Positions 12,835-23,500 of a stretch of DNA of 64,000 nt are shown here, piece after piece; the stretch's first letter is position 1, and the number at the start of each line of letters is the position of its first letter. Made by a program: the position numbers and the translations under genes. The notes under the pieces are model-generated. The model searched no databases. It saw only the letters and a program-made list of their open reading frames with translations, and had not been told where the DNA came from. The stretch is from Calliopsis andreniformis (Eukaryota > Arthropoda > Insecta > Hymenoptera > Andrenidae): positions 20,935,001-20,999,000 of the forward strand of contig NC_135066.1 in the NCBI RefSeq assembly GCF_051401765.1. The letters run 5' to 3'.

Positions 12835-13677
12835 CTATTAAATAAGTAATAATTTTCATGGATCTATTGACACGATTTTTACTAGGTATATGACCGGTAT
12901 TAATTTTTATACATATATTTAAATAAGATAAAGTGGCCATAATATCTACTTAGAAGAATTTTTATTAAAATATTGCAGTAAATGTTTTAATCAAGTTCTA
13001 TCAACTGCATGTGTTGAGTCTCTATGCATAGTAGTACAACAACCGATGACGATTGTGACGATATTAAATTCTAAATATTAGCCATATCAACAATTTTCGT
13101 TAATAAACAATATCATTAACACTATTAAAAATAAAATAGGTGATAAAATATATTTGTACAGTTTGCAGTAACCCTAGGCAAAATCATATTTTAACGTCAA
13201 TTCCCTAATTCAAACGATCGCGTCAGCGAGGCGCTACATACATAAGCATAAGCGGCAACACTCTTTATCCATGCATGCATACAACATCAGAACATCATCC
13301 AAGCAATATCCTACGTGAATGTTAGCCTTACTTTCTCGCTTTTTGAAATGTTTAAATCCCGGTCGCTGACAGACGGCAAGCTGCACGCGGCACGCACCTC
13401 GGGCGAGCTTTTCGTCGGTCCAAACATTTTCAGTTTCCAACTTAAAAAAGTATTGCGATGCAAAAACAATTTCGAAACATTTTTTTAATGGAAAAGTTTT
13501 CAGACTCTCTGATCACGTTCTGACAATTAAAAAAGGAACTTTTTCTTTTGAATGAAATTCAATGAAACTTTATATTTAAATTTTATATTCTTATCTAACA
13601 ATCTTATTAGATTTATACCAAGATCTATGATATGAATAATGATACTTACCTTTTATAGTTGTTTGATTTTTCTGATA
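10521..13677. other. AT-rich non-coding stretch with one possible repeat terminus
   Basis: No recognised gene. Near 12088-12098 the sequence GCCCCCTTAAGAGTT may be a terminus related to the CTTTAAGGGG repeats at 22112 and 49985. A long guanine run (12804-12831) is listed separately. GC-richer sequence at 13205-13430 contains no identifiable domain. Confidence 0.45.
12804..12831 (+). repeat. Homopolymer of 28 guanines
   Basis: An uninterrupted G run on the plus strand in very AT-rich surroundings. Long G tracts can form stacked quadruplexes. They are also prone to replication slippage and assembly error, so the length may be approximate. Confidence 0.95.
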
Positions 13678-14731
13678 TACAGGTTGTTTTTTCTAACAGG
13701 AAACGGTGGAATACCTCGTAAAAACAGAAGGTATCGAAAATATGTTATTACGAAGGTTGTTTCGTATAGCGGGGAACATTATGTGGCGAGAATAACTTTT
13801 TTGTGAATAGTACAGTGAGGGAGAATTCAAAATTGTGTTTACTTTTTTAAAAGGAATTCGTTAGTTTTTTATTCATAATATGTTAGCGTTTGTTGAGACG
13901 AATTCATCGAACTGCCACACTATGTTAGTCGGTTTTATGGAAGGTTGTAAAATCATGAAGAATTGAGCAGATTACGTGTCGCACACCTTCGACCAGGTAA
14001 ACACTGCTTAAGCGTACCACTAAAACAAACTGTATCCTCCCTCCACAATATTTGGAAAAATTCCTGTGCCATAAAAAAGATTTCGTTTCTGCTTGGAAAT
14101 TTTCTTAGACAGAGTGCAGGTAGATTACAAATTCTTTACGACGACAGAAGAGTCAGTTTAATACGACTCGTCAAAAGGTCCAACTCAACGAGTTTTGCGC
14201 GTTAGTAAAGCGAATATTGAATCGTGTCACGCCTACAAAACTGTATTTTAAATGATGGAGGACATGTTGAAGGAAAATTTAATTAGGATAGACTGTTTAA
14301 TTTTATATCTAATAAGCGTAAACAAGCGTTATTAATTTATAAAAGCTTACGTGCATCTTAATAGTTTACTAAAATACTTCCGCATAGTAGTTTATTCGCA
14401 GAAGGAAAACCACTCTAGCAGCACTATCATGCGAAGTTTACCTGGCTCAAGACGTGTGGGACCGGGTACACACTGGCCTGACCCTCTAACTTTCTATGAT
14501 TTTACAATCTTCCATAAAACAGATTGACATTGTGTGGTACCTCGTTGAATTCTTTTCAATAAACGCTAACATACTCTGAATAAAAAAACTAACACACCAC
14601 TAACCACAACTACACCACTTACAAGAAAACTATATATTCTATACCATATACTCTATGTAAAAACATTTTTTCGATACTGCCGGGTTTTTTTGAGATATTC
14701 TACTGTTTCCAGTTACAAAAGACACCCTGTA
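13678..14731. mobile_element. TACAGG-ended element with about 270-bp terminal inverted repeats
   Basis: The left end TACAGGTTGTTTTTTCTAAC and the right end CAAAAGACACCCTGTA are inverted relatives. Similarity continues inward for about 270 bp, with matching inner blocks TTTTATGGAAGGTTGTAAAA (about 13934) and the complement near 14493-14515. The outermost TA dinucleotides fit mariner-type TA insertion. The middle (about 13960-14490) is non-repeated and shows only a weak open frame (13963-14205) without a convincing transposase motif. Best read as a long-TIR non-autonomous Tc1/mariner-like element. Confidence 0.75.
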
Positions 14732-14858
14732 TGTATATTCATTATTTGTAACAATGTAAACAAATGTTTCAAGTATATTTTACAGAGAATTATATTTTAC
14801 ATTAAAAAGTTCACTAAACTTTCTCTCTGCCCACTGTAATAATAGGTCGTTACAGTAG

Positions 14859-15168
14859 TGTAACGATCTGACTTCGTCGAATATAGAATGTTCACGAATG
14901 CTTACCCGTGAACAGGGAGTAGGATTCGTGTGGCATGCGGTTAAGAAATAAATTTCATAGACTAGGATTTTTCTTAGATTAATGTATAACAAAATTTATT
15001 AACTAAATCTATACAGTTAACGGTTAAACTTAAGATAACAAACCCCAGTATTATTACTAGTTCAATCTTTAACACGAAAAGAAAAGAACAGTAGTCTGTT
15101 AAGGGTCTAGGATCGGATATGTCAGGGAGGTGACATTAGCGACAAAATTAGGCAAAACCAGAGGTTTA
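14859..15168 (-). repeat. Diverged family-A LTR terminus (fragment)
   Basis: Starts TGTAACGATCTG, and about 70 bp inside has GTGTGGCATGCGGTTAAG, which parallels GTGTAGCGTGCGGTTGAG in copy 3 (19092-19837) and the equivalent in copy 1. The rest diverges and no other end is visible. Immediately upstream CGTTACA-GTAG precedes the TG, so another LTR-like end may abut it. Confidence 0.45.
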
Positions 15169-15478
15169 CGCCATGACGCTTTACGTCCTTATATTGAAAA
15201 ATTTTAAGTTGGGAAGAGGCTCATTCAATAGAGCAAGGTTCAATCTAGCCCGCTCTGGTCATGATTTAATCAGATTCTGCTGATGTTCAGTAATATGAGG
15301 GTTCAAAGTAAACCGAAAATTGACAAATTCACAGCCATGAAACCTAACCATTTTTAGATAATTTAGAGATTGTTCTGAGCAAAATCATGACCAGAGTGGG
15401 CTAGAGTGACTTCCTCTATCGAATGAGCTCCTTCCCCGCTCAAAATCTTTCAATATAAGAACGTAAAGCGTCAGGGCG
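15169..15478. mobile_element. 310-bp foldback MITE with about 95-bp arms
   Basis: The left arm begins CGCCATGACGCTTTACG and the right arm ends CGTAAAGCGTCAGGGCG. Complementarity continues through AGCCCGCTCTGGTCATGATT (about 15249) and AAATCATGACCAGAGTGGGC (about 15383). The spacer of about 115 bp is non-coding. No clear target duplication. Confidence 0.8.
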
Positions 15479-16797
15479 ATTTGGCAGTGCTTTTTGCCAG
15501 GTTAAAGATAAAACAGAGTAAAAAACTAATGAGTCTAGTTCGACTTGAGCAATCCAAGTGGCGCCTAATCAGAAGGCCCGTGCTGCCCTGATTTGGTACG
15601 CGAGTTTCGAGAATTTGTCCGCCACTACACACACAACTATACGAACTGCGTGTTTCGTTCATGTCCCACAAAAAGTGCCATGAAAAGTCATTCCGAGTGA
15701 AATTGTGAGGTTTGAACAGAAAGTGAGCTCGGCAGTTCGGACCGCTTCGCACGGCTTCGGAAAATTTGGGAAAGAAGCTTGCACACGTAGTCCTTTTGAT
15801 AATATAGATATTTTTACTTTCCCACTCAGAAGGCGATTTTTCGGTGAAATCTCGTTTTTATGACAGGGCCTAGCCGAATAAGGAGGTCAAAAGTGCCCCC
15901 AAACCACATTCAACTTACAATGGGTTATTCGATAGCTTATCACAAAAAACTAGTCTATGCCAATTTTCAACCCTCTATCTCAACCCAGGGGGTAGTAATA
16001 GGGGTAAATAAAAAGTCACGTTTTTTGGAAATTATTCGTACCCTATTGAATAAAAAGTTCGTCAAAGAATCAGAGATATTTCAGACACCAAGATACATGT
16101 TGTAGAATTTTTTGAAATTTTTAAACTGATAATTGAAGCCGTGCAAAATAATATTTTCAGCACTACAATATTTTCAGCACTACAATCATGTTTTTACATT
16201 AAATACATGTTGTTGTTACTAGTATTTATGATTTTTTTTCAAATTTTTCTGTCGTGTCAGAGTAACATATACGTTGAATTTTCGTACATTCTTTAAAAGA
16301 CAAGTGCTTTGTTCAATGTTCAAAGCTTTTACGCTCAGGCAAATAATGTAACAATTACAGAAAGTAGATAAACTCGTTCGATGAAAACTGCCGCGCTCGT
16401 TATGTTTCGAAGTGTCGATAGTATGTTTCCAAGAGCGTCAATGGCGCAGCGACAAAGCGTCCTCCTGCTAAATCGCTGTGTATACTTTTTAGCCACAGGT
16501 TCTTCGGGCCCCTCTTTGGGCTCATCATTCTTTATACTCATTATTATATATTTTTTTTAATTCCTAATCATCTAATAATGATGAACATTTACTTTTATAT
16601 GTTTTTTGAGAACATTTCAAAAGACTTTAATCTGAAGTATCTATAAAAATAATTTTGGAGTGCTTTTCGCGATTCCATTTTTCTTATATTGGCACTTAAA
16701 TTCATATCACATAAATTATGAACGAATTACAACCTTAATTGTCTATTTTGCTGTTATTTCTAATGTTCTTTTAAATCAATCTCTTCGAAAAATGTAT
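15479..16797. other. Non-coding stretch, no recognised gene
   Basis: Moderately GC-rich at 15480-15760, AT-rich afterwards. Short open frames lack recognisable motifs. Confidence 0.45.
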
Positions 16798-16979
16798 GTT
16801 GTAGGTGTTCACCACAGTTTCAGTATCTAACGGAAAAAGCTGTACGGATCATTCTACTCTAGGTTTACTAGCCCACTCTCGACCAATAGCACTTTTTTAC
16901 AATAAACACATTCTGAAGTACGTGTTCGATTGTTCGTTATTTATTTGTGGAAAAAGTATTATTGGTGAACACCTACAAC
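16798..16979. repeat. Small inverted-repeat element, 182 bp
   Basis: GTTGTAGGTGTTCACCA (16798-16814) and its complement TGGTGAACACCTACAAC (16963-16979) bound a segment of about 150 bp without coding. The size suits a MITE. Flanking duplications are not evident. Confidence 0.55.
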
Positions 16980-17748
16980 GTTTATACTCGAACGTTTATA
17001 CCAGAGTTTATACTCGAAATATTTCGCGAGTGACTCGTGCTGCTCAATGCCGCTTGCAGGCGACTTGGACCAAACCATAATAGCATTTTAGAAACGCGAG
17101 AGTAAGATTTGACATTTGACTTCTCTCTCGTCTTTCCGAAGCTATCCGATGTGATCCGAGAGACCGAATTCACATCCGTACAGTTCATGCGGCAGTATGT
17201 ATAGCCACATATCTGTAGGTAATATTATTTCTGTAAAAAAAACTGTAGCAGCAGATACGGACCAAGAATTCTCGAAAAGTCACGTGACTACCCTTGGCCC
17301 TTAAAGCTGTCTCGGAGAAGTTTAGGATGAGTGGGATTGTGTGATCATCAGAACCTCGAACTCCAGAACGCTCTGCTGTTGCTGACGCCGCCGTATTTAT
17401 CCTCGGAGTTCGCCTTCCTCTCTTGGGGGCAGTGATTCCCCTCAGCGGAGAAGTGTTGTGTCGCGCATGCGTACTTGGTAACCGTCGCAGTAATCCTATC
17501 GTCATCCTGTCGTCAGTGCGTTCGAAGAAGCACGCCATAGGATGTTGCTCGGATGATGTCCTAATGTGCGCATGCGTGGATGGAAGGGCCCTATTACTTG
17601 TGCACATGTGTGTTGTACGTCGCTGGCGTGATTATTTGAATTAGGAGATTGAGGTTATGGTATGGTTCTAGGTTAGGATTACTATCACCTATGAATACCT
17701 ATTGTAATACTGATTTTATTCTTAATGTTGTTAATGGAAATTGTCTAA
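16980..17748. other. CpG-rich stretch with two NRF-1-like palindromes
   Basis: This is GC- and CpG-richer than average and contains CGCGCATGCGTA (17462-17473) and GTGCGCATGCGTG (17566-17578). Both resemble the palindromic site bound by NRF-1 in vertebrates and Ewg in flies. A 140-codon minus-strand frame (17185-17607) has no recognisable domain and looks compositional. It could be a host promoter region or a decayed LTR promoter, since family-A LTRs carry the same core. Undecided. Confidence 0.35.
17224..17320 (-). repeat. Terminus of the CTTTAAGGG / CACGTGACTTTTC repeat family
   Basis: The reverse complement reads GCTTTAAGGG, then GTAGTCACGTGACTTTTCGA, then GTATCTGCTG. It matches 22112-22200 and 49985-50075. 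Only one end is recognisable. Confidence 0.6.
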
Positions 17749-17896
17749 TTTAGGCTTGGGAATTAACTGCTCTTTCCGGTCGATTTTCAAAGGCAACGCC
17801 TCCTTCCTCCCAACGCACATCATCTCTCTTCGCAGCAATCGGAGTGCTCGGAAGCCCCAGGCGCGTGCCACAAGAATCGCGCATGGGGCATTGGGG

Positions 17897-18905
17897 TGTT
17901 ACGAGCCGAGAGCTAGGTAGTCTGACCGAGGGTCAGGGTTTTTTGGAATATTGTTATTTTTTCGTGGACGAACCGACGGGTAACTTTGCACTCGTTGGGA
18001 GTCACCTCACGGATGTGGACGAATCAGTGCGCAAAGGCCAACACCGGGAGCCACCTTAGGTTTTATGTAGGTTTTCGTGGACGAATCGACACTCAACTTG
18101 GCGAGTATCGGGAGCCACTAGGATGAAATAAAGACTGTGGACGAACCAGCGAGTAACTTTGCACTTGCCAGGAGCCACGGGACGTGGACGAACCAGTGCG
18201 CAATGGCCAACACCGGGAGCTACTTGTAGGTTAGGAAAGGGACCTTCGCAAGAATTATTAGTATAGCCTCGTAACTTTAAAATTTATGACATATCTCGAT
18301 CGGTAAAGATATAATATTGTGGGATCGTTACGCGTTCGCTTTTTATTGGATTTAGGAAAAGGTTTTGATTGAACTAAGTCCAATTTAACAAACCTTATAA
18401 AAATGTATATTATTACGAGTTTAAGTTGACTCGAAGGGATACAAGTGTTTATGAGTTTAACGTGTCGCGGAACTAAGTCCTCTCTTTCTAGATTACGCAC
18501 AGAGGTATGTGGGGGACGCGTCGTTAAGACTACGTTACAGTGCCTTTACTTTACGTACTGTACTCTATAATTTTGCTTGAAGGAGTACTAATGCTCCATC
18601 TTGCTTTCCAGTCTAAGCTGCGTACTAAACTCGAACTGGATTACGAATGAGCCCGCTAGACCGAGTTTTTTGGCCTTTTTATAGTCAAAAATCTATGGGA
18701 AAAATGGTGGGGACTCGGCTGCATCGCAGAGTTTCCGAGAAAAGTTGAAAGATATTAGTTTCGAAAAAATCTATTAATTGGGTGCAACGGAAATGCCTAT
18801 CGGCCCTTACATGGTGACTTCGAGGCAAAGTCAAAGGTCAACGGAAGGAGCTTTGAATCGTGCCCTTTCATAGTTACTTTACGTAACTCGTCTGGACTCG
18901 TAACA
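17897..18905 (-). mobile_element. Family-B solo LTR with GGGG target duplication
   Basis: Bounded by TGTTACGAG (17897) and CTCGTAACA (ends 18905), an inverted terminal pair with TG...CA ends. Flanking GGGG at 17893-17896 and 18906-18909 is an exact 4-bp duplication. A TATA-like box on the minus strand (CTATAAAAAG, 18676-18685) gives the sense. A degenerate tandem array lies downstream of it (17963-18231 in plus coordinates). No gag/pol is present. Related in layout to 24066-25280 and 36077-37283. Confidence 0.82.
17963..18231 (-). repeat. Degenerate tandem array in the family-B LTR leader
   Basis: About five units of 45-65 bp start GTGGACGAACC (or GTGGACGAATC) and end near GGGAGCCAC. Two unit subtypes alternate, one with GTAACTTTGCACT and one with CAAAGGCCAACACC. 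The array lies downstream of the LTR TATA box, so it would be in the transcribed leader. Confidence 0.8.
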
Positions 18906-19091
18906 GGGGCAACGACACTTGTATCAATAAATTTCCATATCGCCTTTGAAAATCGACCGAAAAGAGCAGTTAATTCCCAAGCCTGATCTAATTAATTAGA
19001 TTCTTGAAATCGTCGCAGGTTGTTACAGTAGTATACACAACTAAATGAATTTGGACGTGCATCAAAATAAATATTACAGTCTGATAAGTAG

Positions 19092-19837
19092 TGTAGCGTC
19101 TCTCAAACGATGCTACGTTGTCAGTGAAAGAGCGACTTTTCAATGGACAAAAGGTAAGGGTTTGTGTAGCGTGCGGTTGAGGAGTTTCAATCCAAGGTTC
19201 AGAACTTTCTTAACAATAAATTATTGAATAAAGAGAAACCTGTTCTAATTTTAACATTAATACAATATTAATACCTATTCTAATCTAGTTAAATACTATA
19301 AAGGAAAATGAGGTTATAATATACGTGATAATAGTCTTGATATATAAAAATGAAGGTATAGGGATCATAATTACTATCTAACATTTATCTATCAATTAAA
19401 ATAGTAACGATGATCAGAATACGCAAGGGTTATATATCTAAGCTTTATGTTTAGTCGAACTAGAGTTAAGCTTAGACTTATATACCCGCTATACTAGAAT
19501 TAGACTTATATACCCGCCAATTAAAGTTCACGCATGCGCAGTGACTTATTATTAATGGTATACTTATTCTAACCGTGAATTTTTTAGATAAAAAGCGTAC
19601 GAAATACGTTATACTTAGATTAAAATATAATTAAACCCTATAATACACAATATATGGCAGGGTACAAAAATATTAATAAGTATTATAATTAATACAATAT
19701 GCAGTAATAAATGGTTATATAATATTTGTAGAAAGAGAGGGAAATAAATATAACGAGTAGAGAGAGAGCGATAGCGATGGATAGGGAGAGATAGAGTGAG
19801 ATACAGAGAAATAGCCATAGGGGCATGGGGCGTTACA
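19092..19837 (-). mobile_element. Family-A solo LTR (copy 3), internally deleted
   Basis: Starts TGTAGCG and ends GGGGCGTTACA (minus-sense LTR). Flanks GTAG and GCAG could be an imperfect 4-bp duplication. It matches 27461-28818 but lacks most of the leader, giving 746 bp instead of 1358. The promoter block is kept, with ACGCATGCGC and the TATA region. The segment AGACTTATATACCCGC with the TATA box is tandemly duplicated (about 19473-19517). Confidence 0.78.
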
Positions 19838-22012
19838 GCAGCATAAATAACACTGTAAATGTTCAGAAGCTACTGTATTCTAATAATACTAGAATACTAT
19901 TTAGGAGGTACTATATTCCTTAATTTTCTCGTTTATCGTAATTCCAAGTTGCAGAGTTTTTTTTAAAAACTGCCATCATTGTAGAAAAATTTTTATAATT
20001 CGAAATGCAAAGATATGCCACATAGAGAGAAATGCACGCGCCTGTTGTGTATTTGGTGTTTCTGTTTCCTTTATTCGGCACGATTGTCGGTGAAAATTTA
20101 ATACCAACGTTTCTTCAGCGAACAAAGCATATTTTCCTAAATTTTCGAGCGTAATAATAAGTTAAGTATCTTTAAACGAACCTTACTTAGCAAACAACCA
20201 GCCGGAGACTATATTTTTTGAAAAACTGTGATTGTGAAGCTGTACGAATAGCAGATTCCGCTGTACAATGGGTAACGAGATGGCTGATAAATATTTGAAT
20301 ATTCTTCCGCAATGAGACCCATGGCTGTTGAATAAACAGAAAACCAAGGTTCCACGGTATTATTGTCATTTGCAACAACGACTGTGTCCTCTGTTTTTTC
20401 TCCTAATGCGAGGATTACGCATTGGTTGCCATATTGCATAATCTCTTTTAGAGAGATTTTACGTTTTCTAAATTTCTTTCGAATAAGTTTATAGTATAAA
20501 TTATAAATAACTGGAAGAATTGTTTTAGGAACGTTTTGACGTTATTTGGATACCAGAATTAAATCAAAGCTGAAAAAGAGCAAGTTTCTCAATTGCATCA
20601 TTGATGTATTACTAAATATAAGTACTTAAAATTCTGTAACAGCGTAAAACGAAAAATGATTCGAATAATTGGTACGCAATGTGGGCAGATTAAACAGATT
20701 TTTACAATAGGATATTAGGCATTTTTCTAAAAGTAATAGACTTGATTTCTTTACAGCATAAAAGCAGCGAGTAGCATAAAGACTAAACTACTAAAGTGTT
20801 GGTAAAGATTAAACTAGATACTAAATGCTTCAAATCTTTAAAAAACGGAATTTTCAAATTATCAAATTTCTCGTAATTGCAGCAGCAGGCAGTTATCCAA
20901 TGTTTGAAGACCAAAATCGTAAACTACAGCATCATAATTATACGAATTGAAAGACATAGGACAATCATCATGTTTGTCACCTAGAGTTTAACATTTATGT
21001 TGAACATTTTCAAACTGTTTATAATAAAGATCATAATAAAGAGACAAAACAACAGTGCTATACTTCAAAATAAATTAATATACTATTAATTATCAAAAAA
21101 ATCACCGTACACCCTACAGTTATTTTAACTGCTTTTAACCGTCTTTTCTTAAATATGCATAGAGTTCTTGTGATTTGCTTGATTTTTTTAACCATTTTTT
21201 TTGGTCTCAGTTTTTGTCTCAGTTTTTCATTGCTCATTCATAATTATGCATTGAAGGATTTATACCATTAACATCAATTAACTACTATTATTGTAAATAC
21301 GAGGTCTAATCAGAGTACAATGCAATAGTCTCACAATAATAGTGTTAGTACCTTTAAAGAGAGTTCAGACTCTACGAATATGACCCAAGGGTTTAATCCA
21401 TTCGTTTCGACGTAAGTGTGCGCGAACATGCTTTCCCTGTACGGGGAAGTCTGCCGCGAGTGTTCATATTTTTAATTGAACGGTTCATTACGTGAATGCT
21501 AATGGTAATGCTGACTATACTCCGCACCCGGACGAACAGGTCTTACAACGAGCGTCGGATATAGTCGGCGCTAGGGTCGAAACGAGTTAAAACTTCGAGG
21601 GATAATACCTTCTTAACATTCTGTTAAAGTCATACTATGTAAATGAAAAAATAATATTTAAGTTATGAGATAATACATCATTCATAAAGTCTGCCCAGAT
21701 CATTTTTAACTAACTATGAATTCACTAAACTATAAATACAATGATAAATCTTAAGAGTATCGACTTATAATCTAAAATTTCAGAACCACAAAACTTTAGA
21801 AATATCATAAATAAATAAAATAAAGAATAGTGGACCAAGACGTGGATCCTAAGAAATAACGGAAATAACAATAATTTTTCTAGAGCAGGAGTTATTCAAA
21901 TTAACCACTTGCACTTTTTCTGGTAGGAAGCTACTAAATTAATATTAATAATAAATTAATTATTACTTTACATTAAAATAAAAAATATTGTAATCATTGT
22001 CGAGGTAATTGT
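19838..22012. other. AT-rich stretch, no recognised gene, one possible TTAA element
   Basis: No supported coding. At about 21390-21592 a GC-richer block is bounded by TTAATCCATTCGTTTCGAC and GTCGAAACGAGTTAA, an imperfect inverted pair with TTAA at each end. It could be a piggyBac-type MITE of about 200 bp, but the arms are short. Confidence 0.35.
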
Positions 22013-22111
22013 CTGTTATAAGGGCTCCACTTCAAATTTTGATGATTTTCAAATATGTTATAAATGGCGTTATTTTGTGTAACTTCCTCAGTTAAAAAAA
22101 TCTGCGGACGG

Positions 22112-22200
22112 CTTTAAGGGGATAGACTGATCACATGCCTTTTCAAGATTGACAAGTCGGTATCTGCTGTTACAGTTATATCTACAGAGTTCTTCTTGAA
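22112..22200 (+). repeat. CTTTAAGGGG repeat terminus
   Basis: CTTTAAGGGGATAGACTGAT followed by TCGGTATCTGCTGTTACAGT matches 49985-50075 directly and 17224-17320 in reverse. Confidence 0.6.
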
Positions 22201-22714
22201 AAACTCATCGAGGTCCGTCCACATCATCTGGCGCTGTTAGATACCCAGGCCTTTCCCCAAAGGCCCTTAGCTTTACTGAAGGTTTAGGCCCTCCGAAAAC
22301 CGAGGAAATGCACGAAGGAAGTTCTTCAATGTTTGACATTCAAACTGCTGGTTTTATTAATTTCTGGAAACTAGATTAAACTTCGATACCCTCGTATGGT
22401 CTTTCAATATTTTCAGATGAGAAAATCGTGGTGTGTCAAATGGAATACACAATTTACATGAAGGTAGACATATTAACCCTTTCTATCTCAAAGTGAGTGC
22501 TTTGAGTTGACTTATAAGTTGCAACGAATAGACAAGATTATTGTTATTCAATGATATTCATAAATTTTAATTGAATTTTGGATCCTGTAGCCTTGTCAAG
22601 TGTTGTAAAACTTCCGATCAGCTGTTCGACAGTGACCTCTCCCATCCCTTGCGTCAGTGCGATACTGCTGTTTGGGCAACCATTGTTCCAGACCTCCGCG
22701 CTGGCTCATTTTTG

Positions 22715-22856
22715 GTGCTTTTCACTAGATTTTTAAACGCTCATACCTAACAAACAAAGCCTCAAACGCGAAATGGTTATTCTTGATTTTCGTCTTGTTT
22801 TGGTTTCTAGAATCACTCTTTAAATTTATCCCGTACTGATCAAAAAACACCCTGTA
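22715..22856 (-). mobile_element. CACCCTGTA-ended element fragment
   Basis: Ends AAAAAACACCCTGTA at 22856. The block TTCTTGATTTTCGTCTTGTT near 22770 recurs with changes at 35500-35590, where it lies within the Tc3-like element. One terminus only. Confidence 0.5.
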
Positions 22857-23117
22857 TACATATCTTTGGAAATTAATAATAGTACTGCCAATAAAGGCGG
22901 ATGGATAGCTACGAATGATTTCTTTCTAAGTGACAGATCCTGGATTCGATACCCAGTATAAAAAGGGCTTTTTTGTCTTTTTAAAATATTTATTTCTATA
23001 TAGCATTATTTTACAAATACTGCAGTTTTTTTTGTGGAAATTTTCATTCATAAAGACATATTTAAAAAATGTATTTAATTTCTTCTGTAAAATAACTGCA
23101 ATATTATATGTACATAT

Positions 23118-23500
23118 GTTACGGATTCGGGGAGCCGCCGCCGGCTCCACCGGGCGCACCGTGAACTCGCGAACGCCGGGACGTAACTCGACGCGCTTAT
23201 TTCGTGTAACGGCTTCATTCACTACTTAAAGGTACTACGTTTTATTTACAATTCTCGCTAATGTCTGGTTTTTCCCTCGTAACTCCGTATGTCCAATCGT
23301 TGTGACAGCTGTCAACGGACTCCCTCTCGATCGATCTTTCTGACGTTTCTTCTACCGTCTTTTTGTTATTCTTGGTGCGAGCGCAGCAGGCACTGTTCAC
23401 GTACCTGGTGTTCGCAACAATATATACCTGTGCGTGTGTATATAGATTTCATGGAGAACTAAAATAACGCATCTGACGCTGCGGCCAGCCTTTTCCTTTC
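23118..23500 (+). repeat. GC-rich LTR-like block
   Basis: Starts TGTTACGGATTCGGGGAGCC and is strongly GC-rich for about 80 bp, similar in style to the LTR starts in this window. No matching CA end was found. The block GCATCTGACGCTGCGGCCAG at 23469-23488 recurs at 26308-26327. Confidence 0.3.

Larger units (their letters stand above)
17749..18986. mobile_element. Small TIR element disrupted by a family-B solo LTR
   Basis: An imperfect terminal inverted repeat of about 43 bp starts AGGCTTGGGAATTAACTGCT near 17752, with its complement ending AATTCCCAAGCCT near 18984. Adjacent direct repeats TCTAAT are seen on both outer sides. Without the LTR at 17897-18905 and one GGGG, the element would be only about 225 bp and non-coding, so it was a MITE before the LTR entered. 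Confidence 0.7.

Noticed and set aside
12731..12940. Minus-strand frame with a proline run
   Set aside because: The prolines are just the translation of the 28-base G run.
16980..17080. TTTATACTCGAACG / TTTATACTCGAAAT iterations as a satellite
   Set aside because: Only two or three short units. Not enough to call an array.
17185..17607. 140-codon minus-strand open frame
   Set aside because: CpG-rich composition, overlaps repeat sequence at 17224-17320, and no motif.
22905..22970. tRNA-like or SINE head (GGATTCGATACCC resembles a B box, followed by an A/T-rich tail)
   Set aside because: No convincing A box or cloverleaf, and only one such block in the window. Too weak to list as an RNA gene.
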